A stretch of 64,000 nt of DNA. Origin: Neoscytalidium dimidiatum (Eukaryota > Ascomycota > Dothideomycetes > Botryosphaeriales > Botryosphaeriaceae). Shown in pieces: positions 11,836-21,157 of this stretch. The position numbers were made by a program, and so were the translations under genes. The stretch spans positions 1,488,001 through 1,552,000 of the forward strand of contig CM074706.1 in assembly GCA_037367355.1 (NCBI GenBank), read 5' to 3'. The notes under the pieces are model-generated. The model had not been told where the DNA came from. It was given only the letters and a program-made list of their open reading frames with translations, and did not search any database. Each line of letters opens with the position of its first letter. Positions within the stretch are counted from its first letter, which is position 1.

Positions 11836-13958
11836 ATGGCGGAACAAACAAAGGGGACATTTGAGATGTCCTCACAGGAGATCAACGTTGTAACCACGCA
11901 GACGAGTCAAGATGCCCAAGACATGGCCCGACTTGGGAAAAAGCAGGAGCTCAAGGTACGACCCGTTTGTCTATCGCAGTACTCCGGCTTTCCGCTGTAC
12001 CCCCCACGTGCAACATTTCCGTAATCACCACCGCATGAACCTTAAGCTCCGCAACGGACCTGTACAACTTTCTTTTTCCTGCAAGTGGAAAAGATAGTGC
12101 AATACACCCCCAGTACTGCCTAGCCGACCTATGGGAACAATGTTCCCCCATGACTACTCACAAACCATCTTATCTACGTCAGGTCTAGTATATTGGTGTA
12201 ATTTCTCATGCTAACGGAACTAGCGCAACTTTCGTGACCTCTCTATCCTGGGTCTGACTTGTATGATGATGGTGAGCAAGCAACGTATCTCATATTAGCA
12301 CCTCACTAAATAGCACAGGGAACATGGGAAGCAATGGTAACCACTGCCACCTTCTCATTGATTAATGGTGGCCTTGCCGGAACCGTGTGGGTCTACGTCG
12401 GAGTGTGGATTAGCACAATCTGCGTTGTGCTGTCAATGGCCGAAATGGCCAGCATGGCGCCAACTTCTGGGTCTGTGTCTCTCTCTCTGCATAGACAACA
12501 TGATGAAGCTAAGCTACAGTAGCGGTCAATACCACTGGGTCTCAGAATTCGCTCCCCCAAGATATCAAAAGTTCTTGAGCTACCTCGTCGGTATGTATGC
12601 TAGCACTTTGAATCAGTGACTCGTCTGACCTTGGACTAGGCTGGTTATCTGCCCTCGGCTGGCAGGCTGGTGTTGCCACGACAGCGTTTGCCTCAGGTGG
12701 AATCCTGCAGGGGGTCGTATTTTTGAACTACCCTGACTATGTTGCCAAGCAATGGCACGGGACCTTGTTAACCATTGCAGTTGCTCTGGTCGCCTTTTTC
12801 GTAAATACCGTTGGCGCTAAACATCTACCCATGTTGGAGGCCATAATCCTCTTTCTGCATACCTTTGGGTTTTTCGTAATTCTCATCCCGCTCTGGGTCC
12901 TTTCACCAAGGACGTCGGCAGCTAAAGTGTTTGGAGAGTTTTCAAACTTCGGCGGATGGTCTTCCGTTGGAGGTGCAACCATCGTTGGCATGATCACGCC
13001 CACTGGATCTCTAGCAGGTAATCGATCTGATCCATCCCAAGCTATATCTGACTGATCTGTGCTAGGCTATGACGCAGCAGCTCATATGGCAGAAGAAGTT
13101 CGGGACGCATCCAAAGTTGTGCCTCGCGCAATGATCACGACGATTTTGTTGAACGGGCTAATGGTAGATTTCCAGAACCTCCCTCGCGTCAAGTCAGCTG
13201 ATTTTTCACCCAGGGGTTTATCATGATAATAACTTTCTGCTTCTGCATCACGGATCTCGAGGCACTATTGTCCCTCCCGGTAGCCTTTCCATTTGTGGAG
13301 GTATTTAAAAGCGCCACTGGAAGCACCACCGGCGCCAGCCTCATGAGCATAGTTGTTATCGTTCTCACCATGTGCACCTGCATGAGCGGCCTTGCCGCAG
13401 CCAGCCGACAAGTCTTTGCCTTTGCTCGCGACGAGGGGCTTCCTGCATCCGAAACCTGGAAGAAGGTAAATATAGGTCGGATCTTCATGTTGCTTAACCT
13501 ACTAAACGTAATAGATCACGGTCATCGGCACTGAAATACCCCTAAATTCGGTCCTTTTCTCCCTGAGCATCGCCGTTCTCATGTCCCTCGTCAACCTCGG
13601 CTCAACCACTGCCTTCAATTCGATCGTCGGCCTCCTGAACGGTAGCTCCGGCACCGCCTACGCCATGTCCCTCGCATGCCTGCTGTGGCGTCGCACCCGC
13701 TCCCCGGAACCCTTGCCCCCAGCTCGCTTCAGTCTTGGAAGATGGGGTCTACCGCTCAACATTTTCAGCCTCCTTTATATCATTTTTAGTACTACAATGG
13801 GTTTCTTCCCGGTGATGAAACAGGTCACAGTCCAGACCATGAACTGGAGCAGCGTTGTGTACACTGGCGTACTGGCTATCGCGTTGGTGGCGTACTTTGC
13901 TGGGGGAAGGCACAGATACAAGGGCCCTGTTGTGTTCGTCCAGAAGGAGGGTTACTAG
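11836..13958 (+). CDS. amino acid/GABA-choline type permease (APC superfamily)
   Basis: Plasma-membrane or vacuolar importer of the APC superfamily, closest in pattern to the fungal GABA/choline permeases (UGA4/HNM1 type). Exons: 11836-11955, 12224-12271, 12319-12470, 12523-12590, 12640-13017, 13066-13163, 13214-13465, 13515-13958, giving 519 residues with about 12 membrane helices. The family signature APTSGGQYHWVSEFAPP forms across intron 3 only if acceptor TAG at 12520-12522 is used, which decided that junction. Other landmarks are GYDAAAHMAEEVRDASKVVPRA after helix 5 and SGLAAASRQVFAFARDEGLP. The hydrophilic N-terminal 40 residues are one exon. The substrate cannot be read from sequence; GABA, choline or another amine are all possible. 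Confidence 0.9.
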
Positions 13959-15001
13959 ATAGACGCTTTCGTCGCGCGAGGCGGGCGGCTGTTCCGATCC
14001 AAGTGCCATGTGTCATGTCGGGGTTGCTGCCAAGCGTCTAGACCTGTACGCTACGAGCCGTATGATGTATACAGATAAAGACTGTCTTAGAGCCCCCCGC
14101 AAAGCTGGCCAAGAGGCTTGACATTGTTGCGGAGTACCCGTCAATGCGCTAGGTCCTGACGCACCGGTACCGCCGGCCCGTACCTGACGTGGTTGGTACC
14201 CAAGTGTTGCTAAATTTATCACCAAGAACTTTTTGTTTTAGGAACAACCCTCTCGATCGGCGTCGCAGCTCGCATGCATATGCTTTGCACTGATCGCTCG
14301 AGTGAATCTCCGTTACTGATGAGGAATGCTAGAGTAGAGTTTGCCCAGTTGTTTCAAGGCAGCGTCCGTGATGGCCAAATGGTATGTAAACTCTGATGAC
14401 GTGCCGGGAGATCAGATTTTAACGGTAGGACGTACTGTGGAACAATACGTATCAAGAAGGCTAATTTGAGAGATTTTTGTTTCCGTCTACCGATCTGCAT
14501 AGTCAGGGATGTTTTTATTTCCATTATGTATTTTACTGTTGAATCAAATGCAGTGAAGGATGTCTTTCCATGTGCTGCGCGGACGAATATAGAGATCCCA
14601 TCACTAGATCGGCGAGTCCTTCGAAAGCCAGGGGAATTATTCCATTGCTCTGAGAACCTGCATTGTCTCCGCTTAGGCGTATTATTTCAGACGCGCGAGT
14701 GCACTCTGAGAGGTGGTCGTCCAAGATCCTACAAGCCCAAAAAGGACACGCAAATCGGAATTTCTGCCGTCATACAATTGCGCACAGCCAAAAATACATC
14801 GCTACTATTTTAGGAGGCGCTCTTTTCTCTATTCGATTTTCTCTTCTGCAATACTCCTAACTCATCCACATCTAGGCATAGGCACTGCCGTAAACGCCGT
14901 CCGGGTGTTGCCCCCCAAACCATGGCCTTCCACGTACGTCATGCTCCACCCTTCAGCAGGACTATATCATTCAGGCTGGTCTCCGGATAGCCATCTCTCA
15001 C
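13959..15001. other. intergenic, convergent gene ends
   Basis: Lies between the 3' ends of the permease and the methyltransferase. I see no gene. The region 14230-14860 is somewhat AT-richer and has only short overlapping frames. Confidence 0.5.
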
Positions 15002-15888
15002 TCACTCCGGCCTCCTCCCCAAACACACCAGAAACGGAAACCCCATCTTCGCCCTCCCACCCGCCTCTTCCGGATCCACCTCCTTCTCCAACACAAACGC
15101 CCTCTCCACCCTTACATCCACAAACCCCGCGCCCTCGATCAACCTCCCCATCTCCCCCGCCCCGATCCCGTGCCTCTCCACCCCCTCCCGCTTGCTCCGC
15201 GGATGGAACAGCACCGCCTCCTCCCCCTCCTCGAAGTCCGTCAGCGCGATCCGACCCCCGGGCCTCAAGCACGCCCAGCACGTCCGCAGAACCGCCGCCA
15301 CGTCCGGCACGTGGTGCAGCGTGAGGTGGCTGACGACCAGATCCCAGCGCACGACGCCAGCGTCGCCATCGCCGCCATCGCTACCGCCCCGCCGCAGCAG
15401 CAGCGCCTTTGCGGCGTCCTGCACCTCGGGCTGGTCCGGCTCCGTCAAGAGCGTCTCGACCGCGCGCGCGTTCGCGAACGCGGCGGCGACCTTGGCGTTG
15501 AACGCGGCGACCATGCCGGCCGCGAGGTCGACGCCGAGGAGGGAACGTGCGCGCGGCGCGAGGTGGAAGGAGAGGAGGCCGGTGCCGCAGCCGATTTCGA
15601 GGATGTCCGGCTCTGTGGTTGTTGTTGCTGCGCGGTTAGGAAGGGGCGAGAGAGTCGTAGGTGTGTGAGCGAGATGAGCTGGAGGGTCTGGAGGCCATGT
15701 GATGGGTCTAGGAGTGAAGGAGAAGTGGGGCAGATTTACTCACTGCTCTTTTGCAGATCCGGGACGTAGCGGAGTAGGGTCTCGTAGGCGAGCTCGCTGC
15801 TGCGGACGGTCACCGGGTTGGAGTCCCAGGCCGCGGCTTCGGCGTTGAAGCGGGCCGTGCTGGCGCTGGTGGCGGGATTGGCTGACAT
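15002..15888 (-). CDS. class I SAM-dependent methyltransferase
   Basis: Predicted small-molecule methyltransferase of the UbiE/Methyltransf_11 type, soluble. Two exons, 15888-15744 and 15612-15002, give 251 residues. The N-terminus FNAEAAAWDSNP is typical of the family. The SAM-binding motif I LEIGCGTGLLSFHL comes just after the intron and is followed by LLGVDLAAGMV (acidic residue after strand 2). WDLVVSHLTLHHVPD is the motif IV region and LRPGGRIALTDF the post-motif. The donor at 15743 (GTGAGTAAAT) is clear. The acceptor is ambiguous: 15613 gives the shortest join, while an alternative AG about 15 bp upstream would add five residues. The acceptor substrate is unknown and no biosynthetic partner is adjacent. 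Confidence 0.85.
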
Positions 15889-16756
15889 TTTCGTGATTTC
15901 TCCTTTTATGCGGTGCGGAAGGCGAGGCGAATCTAATATTTCCCGTTTCGAACGGAAGTCGAGGTTTGAGGTACAACGATATACGTCGGGTTCCTTACTG
16001 GATGCGGGTAGGTTAATATTCGTACGGGTAGCGAATGGAGAACGCGGGTCGCCAACTTACTAAGCATTCCCCCCACTTTAGGAGCGGAAACTTTACTATG
16101 ACCCAGCTTTAGCTCCATTGGAGAAGTTGAAAGACCGGTGTGAAGCTCTGTTCGGCGCCTACACCGAGGAAATGTCAAGATATGCCGATCAAGAACGAAA
16201 AGCATGCCGAGCTGGTCTATGTTTCGCCTTCTGCGGTTGATATCAGAGTCCTGAATCGTCAAACCTTCCAATCATGAATATTGAATATCACGCAATCCTA
16301 CTACGGAGTTCCGCATTACTTCTTCTATCTCCTGATCCGCTGCCTGAGGAAACCCGGGGAGGATATCTGTTCTAATCCCTATTCCATAGACCAGACCATA
16401 AGCAAGACCCTACTAAACCCATTAATACCGGGAGCTCGTGATCTCGAACGGGTTAAAATACGGAGTAAGAGAGCTACTGGCATACTGAAATGCCCCGCCT
16501 TCCCTCTACCTATGCCCATGCAGCTCCAGGCCAGTTGCCCGTTTCCAGCAAAAGATGCTCTAAAGCGCCATTGGCCGTGCCTCAACCTACCCGAGTCCCA
16601 TAGTCAAATCCCAAAACGCATGCCCGTCCAACCCGAACAATCGTACAAAATGCCTCCAATAAAGAACGTTTACCGACCGCCATAACGTTCCGGTCCCTCA
16701 ACGTGGCACTCTTCCTCCCAACGTCGTTGAACGGCAACCCCTTCATTACCCAACCA
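15889..16756. other. intergenic
   Basis: Promoter side of the methyltransferase and 3' side of the SNF2 gene. No feature is recognised. Confidence 0.5.
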
Positions 16757-19700
16757 TCAAACCCACTCCGGGAACCAAGGCTCTTGGTTCCCGCCCAGAC
16801 CCTGGCTCCGCCTCTGCCTCTGCCTCTTCGGCCTTTCCAAGTTAAGTCCGTTCACGCCGTTCGTTACCTCCGGCATATCGGCCGCACGTCTCTTTCGTCT
16901 CGATTCTCTAGGCGCAGACTTGGTACTCGCAGGCGTCGTCTCAGTCGCGTCCCGCTGCGCCCTCGATGCGGAGATGGCGCCGAAGCGAAGTTGGCCCGTC
17001 GCGTTCTTAGCGGCAAAGTAGCCATTGGACGCAGTGACTTCGCGCGGAGTGGATAAGGCGGTCGTTGAGCTCGTATTGATGGTCGTAGCATCCGTGAGGT
17101 CGACGCTAAAGTTGCTCGACGCGCGGCTGCTGGAATCCGAGAAGACATCGCGGATCTTTTTGCTGCGAGGTGACGCGCGAGTGAGGCGGGGAGCCTGCAA
17201 CGGCAGACCGCTATGCACCGCTGGGAAGACGGAGTTGTCCTTCTCGGCCTCAGTAAGCTTATTTTTTCTGCCTTGGCGCGGGCTCGCGGTGGCCTTTTTC
17301 GATGTGATCTGCTCCAGAGCCTCTTCTCTGGCCTTGTGTTCCTGCCATGCGCGCTCGAATTCGCGGACCTGCTCGTCACAAAAGTCCTTCATCTCTGGCT
17401 CTTGGTCGTGGACGTCGGCACAGACGTGACACCTGACGAAGAAGGCCTGATTGACTTCGCCGTGATCAAGGAGCTCTAATTCGGGTAAAGAACCGCCGAT
17501 TAGGTCGGTGCGATCGAAATTCAGGCAATCTTCGCAGAATGCTAAGGGACAAAAGCGACACCTATACAGCATACCACCTGCCTCTGTCGTTTTCTTGGAA
17601 CAATCAGCGCACGTGTGCTGCGGACAGCAGAACTGAGTCTTCAGCCTGTGAGAGATGCGCTGATCAGGAGTAAGGCAGTCCTCATGATAGCTGCGAGGGC
17701 AGAGAGAACAAATCCAAAGCTGACCACCGTCCCAACAAGTCTGGCAATGATCTTGGTTAATAATCTCTTTCCTCTTCTCTCTGACGGGATCAGCCAGACT
17801 TGGATCCTTCCCGGCAAGCGTCGGGACAGCCTCCCATTCATCACAGTCAAGGCTTTGCTTGTTGACAGCGTAGCCATTTATCATGACGGTTGTGTTTTTC
17901 CCCTTGCGGCGACCATTTCTGATGAGGTCCATGCTGGCACTATCCCCGGTGGCAAGAGATTTCTGGATGCGACGGCCATCGAACACTGCGGTCTCGACCT
18001 TTTCCATAGAAGAAAGCCACTTCTGTTCATCTACCAAATGGTCATCAGCGACGTGCATGTCACTAGGCTTATCTCGACATTTTTCCAAAACCATATCCAA
18101 GTCCCAAGACAGCATATCGGTGACATCTATCTCGGGGTGAGTCAAGGTTTGAGCACCGCGGCGGACAAGGCTCTTTAGCTCGGAAACGTCGAGATGTGGC
18201 TTGTCGTTGTCGAGAGATGCACGACCTTTCTTTTTATTCCCCGCCGGAGCTCCGTGGATACTCTTCATGGATTCAGTGATCTTGGCCGACAGATACAACT
18301 TCTTGCGTATCCGTCCCATCATCTGTTCCTCTACTGTGCCCTGAGTGCACAGTTTGTAGATAGTCACTGGCTTAGTCTGACCTATGCGATGCGCACGGGC
18401 TTCTGCCTGCAACGTAATCTGCGGGTTCCAATCTTCATCAAGGAAAATAGCTTCAGTTGCCGCGGTGAGATTGATGCCCAGACCGCCAGCTCGTGTAGAG
18501 ACAAGCATCACCATGTAGTTGGTTGACATATCGTTGAAAAGGCGGATGTCGAGGTTCCGACGAGCTCTCTCAGTTGCGCCATCAAATCGAAGGAAGCGGA
18601 AAGACCCTCCATTGTCACCAACCATACTGAGAAGATCCTCGCAGAGATTCAAGGTGGACTTGAACCCAGAAAAAATGATGACCTTTTTCTTGCGGATCAG
18701 GATCAAGTCTTGGATAAGCTTCTCTAGAACAATGAACTTTCCGGAGGCTCTAATGACGTGGTCGCCCAGAAAGTAAGGCTCAGGCTGAACTCCGGGGAGA
18801 AGGTATGGATGACTACAGCATTTGCGCAGTTGCATGACCAAGTTCATGAGCTTCGTCCAATCCGATTTCTTCTGTTCTAGGCGCTCATTCTCAAGGTTTT
18901 GCTTCATGATCTCGCGAGTCTCGCCCCACACGTCTCCGTTAATCGACTGTTCATTCGAGATCCTCGCTTGGACCTTCTCAAGCGCTTGGATTTCCTGTTC
19001 ATTGGCTAGATCCTGACGCAGGGCGTCCTTCTCTTTATCTTTCACGCTGGAAAAAAGGTCATCAAGAAGAGTGTCTCCGGAACGAGTGAGCAGCCTAAGG
19101 TACCAGAAGCGTTGTAGAGGCGTGAGTGGGACGTAGAGCAACACTTCTTCCTTAGGCGGGAGGTTGAGGTTAACACCAGGACTGTTCTTCATCCGGCGAA
19201 GCATGATCAACTCCAAGAGCCGGCGAGCGTTATCCATGACAGACGTGTCAACTTGGCCCCTGCTCAAATCAAAAGAATCTTTGAAAAGGTCGGCCGATTT
19301 GTCAATGAAGACATCAGGAAGAAGCCAGTGGAGAAGGGCCCACATCTCATGAAGGTCGTTCTGAAGCGGAGTCCCAGTCAATATCAGTCGAAATTCTGCA
19401 CGAATATTCTGTAAAGCTTGACTTATGTTTGTGGAGTTGTTCTTGATCTTGTGGCCTTCATCAAGCACAATGTAGCGCCACACGAACGCGGTCTTAAACC
19501 ACGACTGCTCGGCCACAAAAGTTTCATAGGAGGTGACAACAATCTTGTACATGTCGTCATCGTCGTCCTCGAGATCGACCATTACTTTGTTAGACGCCCG
19601 GCGACGATCTCCAATCCTCCTCTTTGAGCGAACCGTCTCATTACCGTACCTATCCCGGTGGCCGGTGGCAATTTTCTTCAAGCTGTCGCGCTCGGCCCTG

Positions 19701-20638
19701 GGTCCGTGGAAACGAAGTACCTTCAGTTCAGGAGTCCAGCGGCTTGCCTCAGAAACCCAGGAGTTTACGACACTGAGTGGGCAAACGACGAGATAAGGGC
19801 GGTTCTCCACAGACCTGCTCGCTTGCCTCTCCTCGAGCAGTTGAAACAGTGAAAGGGTCTGTAGGGTCTTACCCAACCCCATCTCGTCGCCCAACATGCA
19901 CGGCATTCCGTTGTCATTCATGTGGGATAGGAATGACAAGCCGCTCAGTTGGTATGGCTTCAGCGTAGCGGTGACACCTTGAGGCTGCTCCTCCAGCTCC
20001 CGATAAGAAACGAACGCGCTGTGGCTCTGACGGCTGAGTTTTGTAATATAATTGTTTGCTGGAAGTAGCGGGAGAAAGTACTCGCTGTGGCGGTAGAGGA
20101 AAGCATCCCGCTTCACCTTGGTGTGCAGAGCAATGTCGGATCTGATCTGTGTGCGTGCAGTGGCCTTTCCCTTCAAAGTCGTTGCTCTCTTCGGGCTCTG
20201 ATCTAGCATATCTGAGAGTAGTATCTTCTTATTCTCCTTCCTGCCCCTGGTTGAGGATCCAGATTCATGGCGGGGAAAATCGGCGTAGTCAACGGCCGCG
20301 CGTCGTGGACGAAGCGAGCGTTTCGGAGTTTCTTCCTCTTCACTTTGTGTCCAAGAGCTATCGTTGGGCGTGTCTGAGGGTGACTCAGAGCTGTTGTATG
20401 GATTTACGGCGAGTGGGCTGGCCAATGGCTGGTGCTCGGAGAGAGGGTCGGGCGAGGCTGACAGTTCTCGAGGCGTTTTAGTGTTGGCGGATTTGGCACT
20501 GTATCTGCGAGCCTGTGTAACTGAAGTTGGAGTCTTCTGTGAGCCAAAGGCACTGAGAAGGTCTTCATAGGTGCTGCGCCGCCGATGCTCGGGCGTAATG
20601 GGCATTGGGCTGCTAAGGCGGACTGTGGGTCGGTCCAT
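16757..20638 (-). CDS. SNF2-family chromatin remodelling ATPase with C-terminal PHD fingers
   Basis: Nuclear ATP-dependent nucleosome remodeller or translocase of 1293 residues in one uninterrupted exon. The start is the ATG of MDRPTVRLSS; the frame stays open further upstream but has no ATG. A disordered basic N-terminus (to about 220) precedes the SNF2 N-lobe: Walker A DEMGLGKT (251-258), DEGH box (393-396) and TGTPLQNDLHEMW. The C-lobe includes FSGFKSTLNLCEDLL, STRAGGLGINLTAA and WNPQITLQAEARAHRIGQ (motifs V-VI). At 963-1040 lies a PHD finger, CQTCWDGGQLWICSLCPRSY, followed by a second Cys/His set (CRFCPLAFCEDC). Basic nuclear-localisation stretches (RRKRR, RPKRQRQRR) end the protein. The PHD distinguishes it from plain ISWI and LSH. 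It is divergent from a Clr2-like gene, suggesting a silencing role; orthology to Mit1 is unproven. Confidence 0.9.
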   Translation of the reverse strand: MDRPTVRLSSPMPITPEHRRRSTYEDLLSAFGSQKTPTSVTQARRYSAKSANTKTPRELSASPDPLSEHQPLASPLAVNPYNSSESPSDTPNDSSWTQSEEEETPKRSLRPRRAAVDYADFPRHESGSSTRGRKENKKILLSDMLDQSPKRATTLKGKATARTQIRSDIALHTKVKRDAFLYRHSEYFLPLLPANNYITKLSRQSHSAFVSYRELEEQPQGVTATLKPYQLSGLSFLSHMNDNGMPCMLGDEMGLGKTLQTLSLFQLLEERQASRSVENRPYLVVCPLSVVNSWVSEASRWTPELKVLRFHGPRAERDSLKKIATGHRDRYGNETVRSKRRIGDRRRASNKVMVDLEDDDDDMYKIVVTSYETFVAEQSWFKTAFVWRYIVLDEGHKIKNNSTNISQALQNIRAEFRLILTGTPLQNDLHEMWALLHWLLPDVFIDKSADLFKDSFDLSRGQVDTSVMDNARRLLELIMLRRMKNSPGVNLNLPPKEEVLLYVPLTPLQRFWYLRLLTRSGDTLLDDLFSSVKDKEKDALRQDLANEQEIQALEKVQARISNEQSINGDVWGETREIMKQNLENERLEQKKSDWTKLMNLVMQLRKCCSHPYLLPGVQPEPYFLGDHVIRASGKFIVLEKLIQDLILIRKKKVIIFSGFKSTLNLCEDLLSMVGDNGGSFRFLRFDGATERARRNLDIRLFNDMSTNYMVMLVSTRAGGLGINLTAATEAIFLDEDWNPQITLQAEARAHRIGQTKPVTIYKLCTQGTVEEQMMGRIRKKLYLSAKITESMKSIHGAPAGNKKKGRASLDNDKPHLDVSELKSLVRRGAQTLTHPEIDVTDMLSWDLDMVLEKCRDKPSDMHVADDHLVDEQKWLSSMEKVETAVFDGRRIQKSLATGDSASMDLIRNGRRKGKNTTVMINGYAVNKQSLDCDEWEAVPTLAGKDPSLADPVREKRKEIINQDHCQTCWDGGQLWICSLCPRSYHEDCLTPDQRISHRLKTQFCCPQHTCADCSKKTTEAGGMLYRCRFCPLAFCEDCLNFDRTDLIGGSLPELELLDHGEVNQAFFVRCHVCADVHDQEPEMKDFCDEQVREFERAWQEHKAREEALEQITSKKATASPRQGRKNKLTEAEKDNSVFPAVHSGLPLQAPRLTRASPRSKKIRDVFSDSSSRASSNFSVDLTDATTINTSSTTALSTPREVTASNGYFAAKNATGQLRFGAISASRAQRDATETTPASTKSAPRESRRKRRAADMPEVTNGVNGLNLERPKRQRQRRSQGLGGNQEPWFPEWV

Positions 20639-21157
20639 GGTGCACGGAGGATATGGAGGGGGGCGGAGATGAGGCAGAGTAAGTGTGCCTGGATAGCGAG
20701 TGTGGTCAAGGCGTGGTCTGTGGGTCCATGGGTTACGGCAGACAGAGCGTTGTGGTGTCCGGGTGAGGGCGAAGGTGGGCAGGCTTGAATTCTCACTTGC
20801 GCGTTCAGGGAAGACGCGCCGCGCGACGCCTCTGCCTGAGTCGCGCGGATCGTCGCAGGGATGCTCGCTCACCTCCAGCCGCAAAACGACGTCGCCGCCA
20901 CATCCTCGCCTGCCAGCATCTTCCTCACACCCGTCACTGGCTAACGTCGCTCGCCCAGAGGATCGATCCGCTGTGCGCACCTGCGTGCATCGCTGCACTT
21001 TGCTCGGCGGGTATCAGCAGCTGCTCATCAAAGAGAGCCCGCGCCCGGCCGGCCAGTTCTCCGGTTTCTGGCCGCGCCCAGCTTTTGTGTCCTCACAACT
21101 TGTCCACCGCCCACCCGCGTCGGCCATGCTCGCGCGAGCGCCCTCGCTGCCTACACT
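20639..21157. promoter_or_regulatory. shared divergent promoter, SNF2-PHD / Clr2
   Basis: 519 bp separate the start codons of two oppositely transcribed chromatin genes, so their promoters must overlap. Open frames cross it on both strands but without an ATG continuing into either gene. No TATA box was seen on either side. Confidence 0.6.

Noticed and set aside
14713..15769. Long plus-strand frames over the methyltransferase
   Set aside because: They are Pro/Ser/Arg-rich antisense shadows caused by high third-position GC. The minus strand has the SAM-binding motifs.
20639..20998. 120-residue N-terminal extension of the SNF2 protein
   Set aside because: The frame is open but its first codon is GTG and the only in-frame ATG is at 20638. 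The sequence lacks conservation features.
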